Assembly: GCF_051014685.1 (NCBI RefSeq) | Contig: NW_027478864.1 | Span: 1-64,000 of the forward strand | Direction of reading: 5' to 3' | From: Ptiloglossa arizonensis | Taxonomy: Eukaryota; Arthropoda; Insecta; Hymenoptera; Colletidae | Length of the DNA stretch: 64,000 nucleotides | In this document: positions 63,856-64,000 of the stretch, one piece after another | Position numbering within the stretch: the first letter of the stretch is position 1 | Layout of the letters: each line of letters starts with the position of its first letter | Notes under the pieces: generated by a model | The model's input: only the letters and a program-made list of their open reading frames with translations | The model's database searches: none | Told to the model about the DNA's origin: nothing | Position numbers and translations under genes: made by a program

Positions 63856-64000
63856 ATTTCTGTTGCATCTGAAAGTAGAAACTCGCCCGATTGCAACGGT
63901 ATGCGTACTTTTCCCCTAGGCCGTTCTAGTTATGCTTGTCGAGCATCAGAACTGCGAAAATTTTGAGTTTCTCAAGCGTTTCTTACCTCCAAACTGCCAT
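63856..64000. repeat. Start of a third terminal block; last monomer partial
   Basis: The final units continue the alignment with 58081 and 61231, showing that a third block begins before the window ends. The last monomer starts at 63866 and is cut after 135 bp, in GCCAT at consensus positions 131-135. It has the GATTGCAACGG form with TTATGCTTGTCG, as at 58091 and 61241. The array clearly extends past the right edge. Confidence 0.85.

Larger units (their letters stand above)
1..64000. repeat. 175-bp satellite DNA array, 365 complete monomers plus one partial
   Basis: The whole window is a head-to-tail array of one repeat unit in a single orientation. Anchoring on CATCTG at the monomer start gives 13 irregular units (1-2265), then units spaced at 175 bp with four exceptions, and a 135-bp partial unit at the end. 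These spacings sum exactly to 64,000 bp, so no non-satellite insertion of any size is present. The consensus unit has by hand count A 45, T 53, C 45, G 32. Positions 1-50 and 131-148 are the most conserved. Positions 52-80, 111-130 and 149-160 carry most of the family differences. Such arrays form eukaryotic heterochromatin, often centromeric; that location is inferred, not seen. No gene, RNA gene or transposon is recognisable anywhere in it. Confidence 0.98.

Noticed and set aside
1..64000. CRISPR array
   Set aside because: The 175-bp units abut directly, with no short repeats separated by unique spacers, and no cas-like gene is present.
1..64000. Mobile element, helitron or retrotransposon origin within the window
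   Set aside because: No terminal repeats, target-site duplications, poly-A tails or coding remnants are visible. All sequence is accounted for by the monomer.

Overview
The window is one uninterrupted satellite-DNA array. It holds 365 complete head-to-tail monomers plus a 135-bp partial monomer at the right end, all in the same orientation, with a basic unit of 175 bp (about 44% GC). I found no protein-coding gene, RNA gene, mobile element, CRISPR array or other unique sequence. The short open frames present (up to 96 codons) are by-products of the repeat. A gene-free, transposon-free tandem array of nucleosome-length units points to a eukaryotic centromeric, pericentromeric or other heterochromatic block. 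The species cannot be named from this. The consensus carries 13 CpGs per unit (observed/expected about 1.6 by hand count), which argues against a genome with heavy germline CpG methylation. That makes many invertebrates or protists more likely than a vertebrate or flowering plant, but this is inference.

Monomer coordinates used below start at the C of CATCTG. From 2266 to the right edge, 348 of 352 complete monomers fit an exact 175-bp spacing. The exceptions are two 176-bp monomers (22216, 29217) and two 174-bp monomers (49693, 53192). Each pair shares the same indel, so it marks a segmental duplication. The first 13 monomers (1-2265) are different: they range from 172 to 176 bp. Where they can be matched to internal copies, they differ only by single-base indels, which looks like poor consensus quality at a contig end.

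Several monomer families (called B, C, D, E, F, G, H here) are arranged in long higher-order blocks. Left to right: irregular edge (1-2265); a mosaic of duplicated 1.3-1.7 kb pieces (2.3-9.6 kb); a tandem pair of about 30- and 27-monomer blocks (9.57-14.82 and 14.82-19.55 kb); a transition with the start of a third copy (19.55-21.2 kb); a 4.1-kb segment (21.2-25.3 kb) repeated about 7 kb later with seven monomers missing (28.2-31.1 kb), with a 10-monomer duplication between them (25.4-28.7 kb); a mosaic (31.1-39.6 kb); a 12-monomer repeat (39.6-43.6 kb); interleaved 13-, 21- and 24-monomer duplications (43.6-48.4 kb); a 20/21-monomer duplication (48.4-55.7 kb); a mosaic (55.7-58.1 kb); and a tandem 18-, 15- and n-monomer series that runs off the right edge (58.1-64.0 kb).

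Variant families are restricted to parts of the array: H left of 15.8 kb, G between 12.6 and 38.7 kb, and a GAGAATC form of B only right of 40.1 kb. This indicates local homogenisation. Each monomer carries a conserved block with TCGCGA followed by a 16-bp dyad, and a degenerate CENP-B-box-like match on the minus strand. No function is demonstrated for either.
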